Shown here: positions 1 to 9,706 of the stretch, one piece after another
Position numbering within the stretch: the first letter of the stretch is position 1
How the letters are laid out: each line of letters opens with the position of its first letter
Assembly: GCA_004151065.3 (NCBI GenBank)
Contig: NWUY0300030596.1
Location: 28,358 to 48,519 of the forward strand
Direction: 5' to 3'
Origin: Larix sibirica
Lineage: Eukaryota > Streptophyta > Pinopsida > Pinales > Pinaceae
Length of the DNA stretch: 20,162 bases
Position numbers and translations under genes: made by a program
The notes under the pieces: model-generated
Database searches by the model: none
What the model saw: the letters and a program-made list of their open reading frames with translations, nothing else
What the model was told of the DNA's origin: nothing

Positions 1-247
1 AATTATTTTAATCAAAGGATTAAAATTAAAATTTAGGGATATGACACTAACCCCTTTATTTTCCTTCGCTTCCTAATGATGCATTTTCAAACAATGCAAG
101 TTACAGTTCACACAATTTTAAGGATGAACATCTTTGAAAATTGGGTAAGTTATCACCATCATATCATACATCCTCATAACTAAAGCCTCTTTAATCCTCG
201 TCATCAAGTTATCAAACACCTCTCAAGACACTTTCCTTCTAGTCATC
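1..247. other. 5' genomic flank of the chromovirus, no gene seen
   Basis: AT-rich sequence without an open frame of useful length or a recognisable repeat end. It ends directly at the target-site copy that precedes LTR1, so it is the DNA that was on the left of the insertion site. Nothing in it resembles the retrotransposon sequences to its right. Confidence 0.6.
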
Positions 248-252
248 ATGTG
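248..252. repeat. Left target-site duplication, ATGTG
   Basis: The five bases before LTR1 are ATGTG. The same five bases follow LTR2 (9702-9706) and also LTR3 (13208-13212). Five-base duplications are usual for Ty3/gypsy integrases. The match supports the LTR ends chosen here and shows that LTR1 and LTR2 belong to one insertion. Confidence 0.85.
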
Positions 253-574
253 TGTAACACCCCAAATTCCCATTGTTGTTATGTAATGAGGATAAAACAA
301 TGTCGTAGGAGGACGACTAGAAAATAGACTTTGATTAGTTATGTTTTTATTTAAGTATGTTATCTTAATGTTTTTGTTTATTTATTGACAAGGTAGAATA
401 TATACGTGGGATTCCATTAGGGTGACGAAGAAAGAAATATGTTAATTAATAATGACAAACATTAAAGAAACAAACCCTAACTAATGAATACTGAGTATAA
501 TTGAATCAAGAAAGGGGATACCAAAGAAAAAGGAAGAAGGAAGGAGGTTTTTTTTGGATGTCAACTAGTACTAT

Positions 575-790
575 GTACTGAGAGGTAGTCTTACTATCGA
601 ATAAAATCCAATACTGAGAGTACTGAGAGGCATTAGTTGATGCCAATTAAAAAGTTGTAGCATATGTGCAGTAACATTCCAGTGCTGAGGGTAATGAGAG
701 GCATTTGTTAGTGCTGACTAAGTAGCATTCTAGTGATGTGGGTACTAAGAGGCATTTGTTTGTACCGATTGATTGTGATTGGTGTACAAT
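575..790 (+). repeat. Degenerate tandem repeats inside LTR1
   Basis: The phrase (T)ACTGAGAGGCATTNGTT recurs in degenerate form at about 576, 620, 692 and 743, spaced 44-72 bases apart, with partly shared sequence between (AGTGCTGAGGGTA, GTGCTGACTAAG). The same array is found in LTR2 (about 7390-7610) and LTR3 (about 10560-10760), so it belonged to the parent element. Short tandem modules in the 5' part of an LTR often carry enhancer function, but nothing here shows that directly. Confidence 0.6.
600..606 (+). promoter_or_regulatory. Candidate polyadenylation signal, AATAAAA, in LTR1
   Basis: AATAAAA occurs at the same alignment position in all three LTRs (600, 7415, 10587). It lies some 200 bases downstream of the first TATA-like site, which would fit an R region between them. 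Plant poly(A) signals are loose, so this is a candidate only. Confidence 0.3.
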
Positions 791-1034
791 TAGAAAAATA
801 TTACTCGAATTAGAGATTAAAAAGGTTTTTTTAAAAGGAAAAACCTTTCAGTCACCTAGTGCAATCCCGTTGTGCTTGGGGGTGAATTATACAGAAGTAA
901 GCAATTACTTATGCGTTCTCTGGTTGGGAGGCCCCTTGTCAAATCATTCTATTGAGCGATTGGGAATTTTACTAGAATTTACAGATGAGTATTCTGACTA
1001 TTATATCTTATTTAAATGTTGGTTTATTTGGTGA
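738..1034 (+). other. Open frame within LTR1, kept in all three LTRs, unlikely to be a gene
   Basis: A frame of 98 codons beginning with GTG, with no ATG between an upstream in-frame TAG and its end. The aligned frame in LTR2 (7551-7847) is also open and ends at the same TGA. In LTR3 it is open except for one TGA created by a three-base insertion near 10853. About 28 of 98 residues differ between LTR1 and LTR2, with no sign of selection against replacement. The product resembles nothing I know. Most likely it is a chance open frame in a fairly young common ancestor. Confidence 0.3.
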
Positions 1035-1037
1035 ACA

Positions 1038-1047
1038 TATATAAAAG
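1038..1047 (+). promoter_or_regulatory. Candidate TATA box in LTR1
   Basis: TATATAAAAG, a strong plant TATA sequence, is identical in all three LTRs (also 7851-7860 and 11018-11027) and lies in a well conserved stretch. If used, transcription would start about 30 bases downstream, near 1070, placing the U3/R border about 800 bases into the LTR. Confidence 0.5.
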
Positions 1048-2069
1048 AGTATTTATTGATCAAGTATGTGGAAACTTGTACTGGTTGATAAACACAAGGA
1101 GTATTATTGTGGTTCTTTGTTGAAAGTGATGTTTTAAAATTCAGTTTATTACAATATATGAGTAAACCTAGGAATATGTACATGAAACATTGACATATTA
1201 CCCTAGATGATTAAACAATATACCTAGTTTATATATGGAGACAATAGACATACGATGTTTGCATAGTCTGTACATTGATGAAATTATGTAAACCAGTGCT
1301 GTAAATCCACTTAAAGAAAATGATAGTAAGTAAATCGTTAAAAAATAATTACAAGTCTATACCAGAAATGCTCACCCAATTTTTCCAATGTTAAACCCTC
1401 GTATAATCAAACCCTTGCATGGCTAGCTAAATAAGAATTCTTTATACTAGAGCCTCAAGATTACAAATACTAATGCTTCTCTAAAGGGAACCTGAGGATT
1501 TTAAGAGAATCCCTTCTTTACAAATAACTCAAACCTTGAAATCCAAAAGTGGCAGAGCTCGAAGCTCCACCCAATGTGTAAATAATGAACTGGAAGACTC
1601 TTGAAAAACATTTGACCTGGGAGAAAAACTGAGTCCAAGTACAAGAATTTATTTTGGATAAAGTACTGTCAACATGGAAGGCTAATACCCAAAAGTAGTT
1701 GAATCCAGCTTGCCTTCTTAATTACTTCCCAAGTCTTATGTTGGTGAGTAGTGAAGTTTTATAGAAATTTCAATTCCATTCCCTTTTTAACATTCACACT
1801 TAGGTCTAAGATTATCATGTTATAGAACACATCTAGAAAACGATAAATCTAGGAAGGCTGGAATCCTACAACGATACCTGTATATGAATGAGAAAAGTGG
1901 TTAAGAATTCTAGCTTAGTAAGCACTAAAGCCCCTACGTACACAAGAAACCTAGAACTCGAATTTTTAGTCACATTATTTTAGATTGGTTATTAAATAAT
2001 AACATTTTACTCTTGTTGAAATCATAAATTCTTAAACATACAATATTTTTTTATGGGAACATGGCATTA

Positions 2070-2082
2070 TGGTATAAGAGCC
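2070..2082 (+). other. Primer-binding site for initiator tRNA-Met
   Basis: TGGTATAAGAGCC matches the usual plant primer site TGGTATCAGAGCC with one change. It begins three bases after the LTR end, the normal spacing. The tRNA pairs here to prime minus-strand DNA synthesis. It fixes the right end of LTR1 and the + orientation of the element. Confidence 0.9.
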
Positions 2083-2297
2083 AAGTTTAAAATACTTGGA
2101 CCTTGAATTGCTAAGATGACTGATAAAAAAAATGTTTACAAATCGTACACCCACGAGTAATAAGTGTGTGAGATGACTTTACCGAATCCTTAGCAACCAA
2201 ACTTGCCAAATAATTTTTATAATCAATGATAATTCATAATACAATTGTATTCCTTAGCACTTAACACTGCAAGGACTCGAGAAGAACTATAAAGGAC
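2083..2297 (+). other. Leader between primer site and gag
   Basis: AT-rich stretch between the primer-binding site and the first gag-like sequence, presumably the untranslated leader of the element. I see no open frame or distinctive structure in it. Confidence 0.5.
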
Positions 2298-3603
2298 ATG
2301 GCAAGAATTGAGCGAGGAAGACGAAAAAAATCAACCAGTAAGGGTATCACAGAATCATAATAGATAGACAGAACTTATGGCAGGGATTTTGGATCAACAG
2401 GCGGAATGGAAGTAGGCAAGGAATTTTGGATAGCCTTAAATGAAAGGAATTCAGAGATGATGGAAACAATCAGAGCACTAAAGGTTGGAATTTTAAACTA
2501 CAAGGTAGATAACAAAAGGTTATTAAAGATGCAATAAGAGAAGAAACAACTAAATGCTATGCTAATGCAGGACTTGTCAGAATGAAGGAGAGATAAATTG
2601 CCTAGAAAAAATTCCAGCCACACTAATGCATAAAATTTTCTAAATAGAGAGTGACATAATCAAGCTGAAAGAATGGAAGTAGGGAATAAAATTAGAGCTG
2701 TTCACAAAGGAAAAACTCCACCCTCGAATAAACCAAAAAATACCGACAAAATTCAAGGAGAATTCAAAAATATTAATCCCCCTACCTTTAATGGTGAACT
2801 AAAGTCGGGGCATGAGGAAGAAACTTGGTTGTTAGCCATGAAAAATGATTTCTAGTTGTATAACTACTCCAGCAATTTAAAAGGAAAAATGGCAATATAA
2901 CTTGACGGGCAAGGAATCCATATGGTGGAAGGATTTGAAGGAAGTCGATAATATTATAGTTAATAAGTTTGGGTGGAAACAATTCAAGAAATATTTTAAA
3001 AGAAAGTATATGTCGAAACAATTTTATGATAAAAAAGTAAGGGATTTTTTTGAGCTGAAACTAGGACAGATGTCGATGGAAGGGTTTTTCACTAGATTCA
3101 TGGAAATGATGCGTTATGTACCCTATATTACGAGTGAAAAGGAAAGAATTCAGAGATTCTTAAGTTGCTTACCTCTTGAGTACAAGGATAAAATTCAACT
3201 TATGGAGTCTAAAACTTTAGAGGAAGCCATAAGAAAAGTTGAATGCTTCTATAATCAAATGAAGCAACGATCGTAGCAACCAAATATATGGAGAAATAGA
3301 ATGAGGGAGAAAGGTCAAGAGAGGCAAAGAGGAAATAAGCCACTTCTTAACAGAAATCAGACACAAGGGTATCAAGGAAGCAACTTTAGAGGGCTTAATA
3401 ATAAGATAAGTTTTGTTCCACAAAACAATTATAAGCCTAATGGTCAATGTAATGTATCAGGACAAAGTGGAATTAAACCAGTAGACCAAACAATGAGGAA
3501 AATGCTAGAGGATATGCAAGGAGGGATTAAGTGTTGGGGATGTAATGGGCCACACTATTTTAGGGATTATCCACATAAGGAAGGGAATACAAAATCTTTA
3601 TAA
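2298..3603 (+). pseudogene. gag: gag, broken (capsid and zinc knuckle)
   Basis: Gag forms the particle that packages the element RNA. The ATG at 2298 is the best start I see; the N-terminal third (2298-2672) is charged and full of stops. The capsid core begins at 2673 with PPTFNGEL and ETWLLAMK, typical of plant gypsy gag, and moves to another frame near 2895. From 2902 it continues with SIWWKDL, KQFKKYF, ELKLGQMSMEGF and RFLSCLP, the Retrotrans_gag pattern. A TAG at 3274-3276 interrupts it. A nucleocapsid-like part rich in Asn, Gln and Arg follows, with a zinc knuckle at about 3532-3570: CWGCNGPHYFRDY, spacing CX2CX3HX4, where the last Cys is Tyr (TAT, 3568-3570). The frame then meets TAA at 3601 and continues in the same frame into the protease. 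Confidence 0.88.
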
Positions 3604-4182
3604 AACATTCAGAAGGGTACAATAGTTAACAACATTGTTAGGATGCCAAGGAATAGTGCTGCACTCGATAATCGTCAAGTTGATCATCAACCAACCATGG
3701 TTGAGATGGAAGGTAAGGTTGAAAACTGCCATGTTTATGTACTAATTGACCTAGGATCTAGTTTAAGTTATGTGTCTCCTAGTACAGTTGAGAAATGTAA
3801 ATTAACTAAATTCAAACATAAGAAATATTGGCTGGTACAATTAGCCATAGGAACTAAACGCACAGTGGCAGAGTTAGTGGAAGATTGCAGCCTAAAAATT
3901 AATTCAATGGAGACACAAAAAAACCTGAACATAATCCCCTTGGGTTCTTATGATATTTTAATTGGTATGGACTGGATGGAAAAAAACCAACTGATATTAA
4001 ACTATAAAGATACAACTTTTACTTGTGTGGATGACGAAAGAAAACCTAATACTATCATAAGCGTCCCAAGAAAGTATGCATCACAACAGATCTATGCGAT
4101 ACAAATGAAGAAGAGTGCAAGGAAAGGCTGTAAGATATATGCGATTAAGATTCTGGACTCTTTAGAGGAACCTAAGAAGTCC
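3604..4182 (+). pseudogene. Protease domain of gag-pol, broken
   Basis: Retropepsin-type aspartic protease that would cut the polyprotein. The active-site region is VLIDLGSSLSYV (Asp codon at 3748-3750). The usual D-T/S-G triad reads D-L-G, so the residue after the catalytic Asp is changed. Further on, SYDILIGMDWM matches the conserved second hydrophobic-glycine motif. The stretch 3643-4335 is free of stops and in the same frame as gag, which indicates a single gag-pol frame in the ancestor. There is no separate start codon need; the ATG at 3655 is internal. Confidence 0.85.
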
Positions 4183-5090
4183 TTCGAAAATCTACCAGTC
4201 CTTGAGGAATTCAAGGATGTATTTCTGAAAGAAATTCTGGTATTACCAACAATAAGAGACATTGATTTCTCAATTAATTTGATCCCAGGATATGCTCTTG
4301 TTTCAAAGGCACCTTCTAGAACGAGTGTGTCGTAGTTAAGATAACTAAAAGTGCAGCTACAGGACCTCCTAGATAAAAACTATATCATGCCTAGTGTGTC
4401 CCCTTGGGGGGCACCAGTGATGTTTGTAAAAAATAAAGATGGCATGCTCAGATTATGTATTGACTACATGCAGTTAAATAAGATGACTATTAAGAATACG
4501 TACACCTTACCTCAGATAGATGACTTGTTTGATCAAGTTCAAGGAGCCAAAATATTTTCTAAAATAGATTTTAAGTCAGTTTATCACCAATTAAGGATCA
4601 AAGATGAAGACATCCATAAAACAACCTTCTGTACAAGGTATGGGCATTATGTGTTCGTAGTGGTACCTTTCAGCCTAACCAATGCACCAGTGGTGTTCAT
4701 GTGCTTGATGCACAACATTTTTAATAATTATTTGGATAAATTTGTGTTGATATTCATTGATGACATATTGATATATTCAAAAAATGAAGAGGAATAGCGC
4801 ATCATATAAGGATAGTTTTATAAACCCTAAGATAAAATCAGCTCTATGCAAAATTCAGTAAATATGATTTTTTCCAAAATAAGGTGCAGTACTTGGGTCA
4901 CATAGTTTCAGCCGACGAGGTATTGGTGGACCTTGATAAATTTAAAGCAATAAATGAATGGACAAAACCAAGGGATGTGAGGTAAGTTAGATCGTTTATG
5001 GGTTTAGCAGGTATTATAGAACATTTATTAAATATTTTTTCGAAGTAGCTCACCCCATCACTCCCTTACAGAAAAAGGAATAAAATTTAA
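4183..5090 (+). pseudogene. Reverse transcriptase domain of gag-pol, broken
   Basis: RNA-dependent DNA polymerase of the element. The linker motif EEFKDVF and the start of RT are followed by two stops (near 4333 and 4342). The fingers and palm then stay open from 4351 to 4797, with [34 protein letters not shown] and the catalytic FIDDILIYS (the two Asp codons at 4759-4764, intact). Two conserved glycines are replaced: SGYH reads SVYH, and PFGLTN reads PFSLTN. The C-terminal part (QLYAKFSK, YLGHIVSA, RSFMGLAG) is readable in a second frame from about 4800, with three in-frame stops, and in a third frame from about 5012. Confidence 0.93.
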
Positions 5091-5530
5091 TTGGATGCAA
5101 AGATGTGAAACCAGTTTTGAGAGGTTGAATCATGTACTAACAACAACTCCAATATCAAAAATTGTTGACCCTCACAAGGATTTTGTTGTTTGTAATGACT
5201 CCTACAAGGAAGGGGTAGGAGGTGTATTATCACAAGAAGGTCATGTAATAAGTTATGAGTCTGGGAAATTAAAAACAAATGAGTTGAATTATGCCACTCA
5301 TGACTTAGATTTGATAGAAATCATACATGCCTTGAAGATGTGGTGTCACTACCTAATTGGTAGAAAATTTCTATTGCTCACCAACAACATAGCATTGAAA
5401 TATTTTTTTTCAGCAACCAATCCTTAATGCCAGACAAGCCAGGTGTCTAGCCTTTCTGAGCGAATATGAATTCTAAATAAAACATATTAAGGGGAAGGAG
5501 AATAAGGTAGCAGATGCCCTAAGAAGGGAA
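5091..5530 (+). pseudogene. RNase H domain of gag-pol, broken
   Basis: Ty3-type RNase H, which removes the RNA strand during copying. 5095-5427 is one open frame: DSYKEGVGGVL (catalytic Asp codon 5197-5199), VISYESGKLK, NYATHDLDL, ALKMWCHYLIG and LLLTNNIALKYFF. Where the family has D-H or D-N in the last motif, this copy reads N-N (AAC at 5383-5385), so one metal-binding acid is lost; the expected Glu in DLEL is Asp. After a frame change near 5412 the tail ILNARQAR, FLSEYEF, HIKGKENKVADAL follows, with one stop (TAA at about 5474). Confidence 0.88.
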
Positions 5531-6806
5531 ATTAATTCCTTGAATTCAGTTATAGAAAGTGAACAACGATATGATTTTAAGGAAAGACTAAAATCAACCC
5601 TGCAAAATAACGGTTTCTACAAAGAAACTGTAATAAAACTTCACTCTAAAACTGAGGGACAACAACTTAGAAATTTTAGTATTAATGAAGGAGAATTTCT
5701 GATTTTTAAAAACAGGTATTATATCCCTAACGAAGGAGATTTGAATATTTTAATTTTGGATGAGATGTATAAAAGACCCTGCTTGGGTCATCCCGGGTAT
5801 CAAAAAATGATAACAGCTATAAAAAAATTATATTACTGGCCAAGAATGAAAAATGAAATTGTTGAATATTTAGCAAGGTCCCTAGAATGTCAACAAGTGA
5901 AAATAGAACATCAACACGCTGCCAGTCTATTGCAGTCACTACCCATCCCTGAATGGAAATGGGAGGCCATTTCTATAGACTTTATAACAGGTTTTCCAAA
6001 GACTAAAAAACAACATGATGCAATAATGGTAGTGTTGGATAAGCTGAGTAAGGTAGCTCATACCAATAAAATCAACCTATAAGGCCATCATGGTAGCATA
6101 AATTTTCATGAAGGAAATATTTCGACTTCATGGAACACCGAAGGTAATCATTTCGGATAGAGATACTGAGTTCACCTCTAATTTTTGGAAGGGACTATTT
6201 ACTGAATTGGGAACACAATTAAATTTCAACACTACTTTTCATCCCCAAACTGACGGACAGATAGAAAGGACAAATCAGGTTTTAGAGGACATGTTTCACA
6301 TGTATGTAATAGGTAAGCTGACAAAGTGGGAAGACTACCTACACTTGGTAGAATTTGCATATAATAATAATTATCAAACCTTAGCTAAGATGAGTCAGTT
6401 TGAAATTTTATATGGTCATAAGTGCAACAAACCTATTAGCTGGGATGAACCCACGAATAGGATTATTCTTGGACTAGAAATAGTAAAAGAAACGAAGGAT
6501 ATAGTTACAACTGTAAGAAAAAACTTAAAGGAAGATCAGGATCGTCAAAAAAGTTATGCATATTTAAAAAGGACACCTAGAGAATTTCAGATTGGAGATC
6601 ATGTTTACTTAAAAGTGAGACAAAAAACGAGCTTGTTTAAACTGGGTAACTGTGCAAAGTTAGCCCCCAGGTTTTGTGGACCATTTCAAATATTGGCCCA
6701 TGTTGGTCGAATAGCATATCAATTGGCACTTCCAGCTGCTATTAAAACTCATAATGTATTTCATGTTTCCTTACATAAAAATATGTCCATAACCCTAAAC
6801 ATATAA
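5531..6806 (+). pseudogene. Integrase domain of gag-pol, broken
   Basis: Integrase inserts the DNA copy. The zinc-binding region (about 5750-5900) reads EMYKRPCLGHPGYQKM and LYYWPRMK, ending SLECQQVK. Against the family pattern the first His is Tyr and the first Cys is Ser, so the HHCC finger is damaged. The catalytic core keeps the D,D-35-E triad: Asp at 5978-5980 (ISIDFITGFP), Asp at 6156-6158 (IISDRDTEF) and Glu at 6264-6266 (QTDGQIERTNQ). A short deletion with a frame change lies between 6066 and 6108. The C-terminal part has WEDYLHLVEFAYNN, the GPY/F-type KLAPRFCGPFQIL, and HNVFHVSLHK. A one-base shift near 6780 then moves the end into another frame. Confidence 0.93.
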
Positions 6807-7015
6807 TTGATTGGAATGTTGGACAAGTGGAACCTGAAGGGTATTTTTAGTTCGACCCTATATGCATATTGGACATGAGAGAGACTCAACTAAGAAGCAT
6901 AACCATTGCATAGGTAAAAATGTAGTGGGAAATTTTTGAACCTACAAAAGCAACATGGGAGATGGAGGATGCTATGAAAGAAGCACACCCCAACTTGTTT
7001 CAAAATCACAATTAG
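6807..7015 (+). pseudogene. C-terminal chromodomain of the integrase, broken
   Basis: After the frame change near 6780 the polyprotein end reads HIIDWNVGQVEPEG, a stop (TAG 6848-6850), then DPICILDMRETQLRS, two more stops (about 6908 and 6920), and EPTKATWEMEDAM to NLFQNH, ending at TAG 7013-7015. The ILD-RE-LR spacing and the ATWE motif followed by P-LF are those of the chromodomain of plant chromovirus integrases, thought to steer insertion by reading histone marks. A second, less damaged copy lies at 10021-10185. Confidence 0.85.
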
Positions 7016-7035
7016 CATCGAGGACATCTTGTTTT

Positions 7036-7049
7036 AATGGTAGGGGGGA
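7036..7049 (+). other. Polypurine tract before LTR2
   Basis: AATGGTAGGGGGGA ends directly at the first base of LTR2. This is where plus-strand synthesis is primed in Ty3/gypsy elements. One T interrupts the purine run. The corresponding tract before LTR3 is at 10207-10220. Confidence 0.85.
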
Positions 7050-7195
7050 TGCAACACCCCGAATTCCCATTGTTGTTATGTAATGAGGATAAAACAATGT
7101 CATAGGAGGAAGATTGGAACACAAACTTTGATTAGTTATGTTTTTATTTCAGTATGTTATCTTAATGTTTTTGTTTTTTTCTTGACCAGGGAGAG

Positions 7196-7203
7196 TATAT
7201 AAG
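7196..7203 (+). promoter_or_regulatory. First TATA-like site in LTR2
   Basis: TATATAAG at about 147 bases into the LTR; identical in LTR3 (10376-10383) and mutated in LTR1. With AATAAAA at 7415-7421 downstream it would give a U3 of about 175 bases and an R region near 7228-7440. It competes with the other TATA candidate at 7851; the sequence alone does not decide. Confidence 0.4.
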
Positions 7204-7414
7204 CAGGATTCCATAAGGGGAGAGGAAATAAATTAATAAAAAAAAAGAAACATGTTAATTAGAAATGACAAACATTAAAGAAACAAACCATAACTAATGA
7301 ATAACTGAGTGTAACTGAATCATGAAAGGGGATATCAAAGAAAAAGGAATAAGGAAGGAGGGTTTTTTTTTTATGGAAACCAATAATATGTATTGAGAGG
7401 TAGTCTTACTACCG

Positions 7415-7421
7415 AATAAAA
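7415..7421 (+). promoter_or_regulatory. Candidate polyadenylation signal in LTR2
   Basis: AATAAAA, aligned with 600-606 in LTR1 and 10587-10593 in LTR3. Confidence 0.3.
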
Positions 7422-7850
7422 GGCAATACCGAGAGTACTGAAGCATTAGTTGATGCCGATTAAAAAGATGTAGCAGATGTGAAGAAACATTCCAGTGCTG
7501 AGGGTACTGCGAAGAATTTGTTAGTGCTGACTAAGTAGCATTCTACTGCTGTGGGTATTGAGAGGTATTTGTTTGTGCTGAATTACTGTGACCAGTGTAC
7601 AGTTAGAAAAATATTATCTGAATCATACATTAAAAAGGAATTTTTAAAAGGAAAAAGCTTTCAATCACCCAATGGAATCTCGTTGTGCTCAGGGGTGAAT
7701 TTTGCAGAAGTAAGAAATTACTTCTGCGTTATGTGGTTGGGAGGCCCCTTGTCAAGTCATTCTATTGAGCGATATGGACTTTTACTAGAATCTACATATG
7801 AGTGTTCTGACTATTATATTTTATTTAAATGTTGGTTTATTTGGTGAACA

Positions 7851-7860
7851 TATATAAAAG
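7851..7860 (+). promoter_or_regulatory. Second TATA box candidate in LTR2
   Basis: TATATAAAAG, unchanged in all three LTRs, within the conserved context GAACATATATAAAAGAG. Confidence 0.45.
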
Positions 7861-9701
7861 AGTATTTATTAATCAAGTATGTAAAAGCTTGTTTTTGTTG
7901 TTTATGAATACAATGAGCATTATTGTGGTTCTTTGTTGAAAGTGATGTTTTAAAATTCATTTTATTACAATATATGAGTAAACCCAGGAATGTGTACAGG
8001 AAACATTGAAATATTACCCTAGATGATTAAACAATACCTAGTTTATATATGGATATAGTAGACATAAGGTTTTTTCAGAGTCTATACATCGATGAAATTA
8101 TGTAAACCGGTGTTGTAAATCCACCTAAAGAAAACGATAGTAAGTAACTTGTTAAAAAATAATTACAAGTCTGTTCCAGAAACGCTCAGCCAATTTTTCC
8201 AATGGAAACCAAAGCCTTTTAAGACTGTGACGATATGCAGTCCTTCAATAACGAGGAAGTTAAAAGATGGTTCTAGGGTGGTTACCTGTAGGTTATTGAT
8301 TTAGGAAATAAACCCTAATATATAGCGATTCTGGTTGATAAACTTAGCCATCAAGGAAATAATAATCATTTGAGAGGATAAATCTCGGAATCAGATTAAA
8401 TTTATAATTTCTTTGGCCTTAATACATTGACAATTTAAATGATTAAACAAGCACATTAGCTATTGCATAGTAAGGATGCAAAACTCTTTACAATTAATCT
8501 GAACCTTTGATCAACATTGAATTCAAAGGAAATAAAAGAAATGGGTCGCTGCAACTAAGGCAGGGAATAGTATATTATTAATGTTCAATCATATAGAAAA
8601 GTTGTGATGCCAAGTAAAGAGCTAGGCTGAGCATATAACACATTTAAAATTTATAACATCCAGAGACAAAAAAGGGGTTGCAACAAGTTTCATTAACTCA
8701 CAGTCCATATTTATATTTACAAAAGGAAAATTAACCACGGGATGAAACCCTGGCAAGACTTGAGGGTATAGAAGTTCCGAGCTAAAACATTACCAAAAGT
8801 CGTAGGAAACCAAAAATTTCTCATCAACTTTAAAGTATGGTTAAAGAAAATAAAGTGCTCTTCACTGTCACCATTATAAACCTAAACAATATAATAGGTT
8901 TACGACTTGTAGGACACGAGATCGCTTTACCCCGAAATATAGTACTCATTCATTCTGAGGAAACATCCTTATGAATTAATCCTTTCCAGGATAGTAAACT
9001 TATACAATAGGAATAAACATGCCGTGAACAAAAAAAAACTAACAGAACTAAAAAAAAGGGTTCAAGCCTAATTGGATCTGCATTTTCCATAGGAGTGGTA
9101 CATACCACATTTCTTCTAGTAACAAGAATAGAATAAAATTTTCCTTCCAGCTCGAGGAGCATGCCTATGATGGGGCTTACGGGCTTACCGACCAGGACGA
9201 ACTCCCCAGAGTAATGGAAGATGGAAGACGACTTCAAAGTCCCACTGTGTAAACAATGAACTGGAAGACTCTCGATTTTTTTTTGAGCTGGGATAAAAAC
9301 CAAGTCCAAGTCCAAGTATTTAATTTGGATAAAGTACTGTCAACCTGGAAAAATAATACTCAAATCGGTAGTTGTATGTTGATGAGCAGTGAAGTGGTAT
9401 GGAAATTTAAATCCCACCTTTTTAACCTTCACAATTAGGTTTAAGATCATCATGTTATAGAAAACATCTAGAAAAGATTAAATCTAGGAAGACTGGAATC
9501 CTGGATTAATACCTGCATATGGATGAAAAAAGTGGGTAACCATTATAGCTTAGTAAGCACTAAAGCCCCTACGTACACAAGCAACCTAGAGCTAGAAGTT
9601 TTAGTCACATTCTTTTAGATTGGTTATTAAATAATAACGTTTTACTCTTCTTGAAATCATAATTGCTTAAACATACAATTTTTTTTTATGGGAACATGAC
9701 A

Positions 9702-9706
9702 ATGTG
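9702..9706. repeat. Right target-site duplication after LTR2, ATGTG
   Basis: Matches 248-252 exactly and confirms LTR1 to LTR2 as a single insertion. Confidence 0.85.

Larger units (their letters stand above)
253..2066 (+). repeat. LTR1, 5' long terminal repeat (shortened)
   Basis: Starts TGTAACACCCC and ends in CA three bases before the primer-binding site. Homologous along its length to 7050-9701 and 10221-13207. At 1814 bases it is the shortest copy: between 1390 and 1391 it lacks the 1154 bases present as 11372-12525 in LTR3. Several CpG sites kept in LTR2 and LTR3 are TpG or CpA here. The first TATA-like site of the other copies (TATATAAG) is TATATAC here (399-405); the second, at 1038, is intact. 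As the 5' LTR it would have driven transcription of the element. Confidence 0.92.
253..9701 (+). mobile_element. Complete but inactive Ty3/gypsy chromovirus with two LTRs
   Basis: The element has, in order, 5' LTR, primer-binding site complementary to initiator tRNA-Met, gag, protease, reverse transcriptase, RNase H, integrase, chromodomain, polypurine tract and 3' LTR. This pol order (integrase last) and the terminal chromodomain place it among plant chromoviruses of Ty3/gypsy; I cannot fix the lineage by eye. Matching ATGTG duplications flank it. Gag-pol once formed a single long frame: gag, protease and RT are still all in the same frame. It is now cut by many in-frame stops and by about seven frame changes (near 2895, 4798, 5012, 5083, 5412, 6066-6108 and 6780). 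In a hand-aligned stretch of about 190 bases, LTR1 and LTR3 differ at roughly 10% of positions, so the insertion is old. Confidence 0.93.
7050..9701 (+). repeat. LTR2, 3' long terminal repeat of the complete element
   Basis: Begins TGCAACACCCC after the polypurine tract and ends in CA before ATGTG. At 2652 bases it keeps most of the block missing from LTR1 (from 8205 on). It lacks 327 bases seen in LTR3 as 12378-12704 (junction 9240/9241) and about 35 bases near 9373. Point changes near its middle agree more often with LTR3 than with LTR1, though many of these are CpG losses in LTR1 and carry little weight for ancestry. Long minus-strand open frames here (8950-9315) are not genes. Confidence 0.92.

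Noticed and set aside
575-790. CRISPR-like array
   Set aside because: Repeats are degenerate and unevenly spaced, lie in a plant LTR and occur in all three LTRs.
1001-1183. Minus-strand frame of 60 codons in LTR1
   Set aside because: Short, AT-rich, not kept in the other LTRs.
2788-3447. Minus-strand frames opposite gag
   Set aside because: Antisense shadows of gag, no motif.
8950-9315. Minus-strand frame of 121 codons in LTR2
   Set aside because: It lies antisense within an LTR, its aligned region in LTR3 differs in frame length and content, and no promoter or known domain supports it. Kept only as a weak finding for the GC-richer part.
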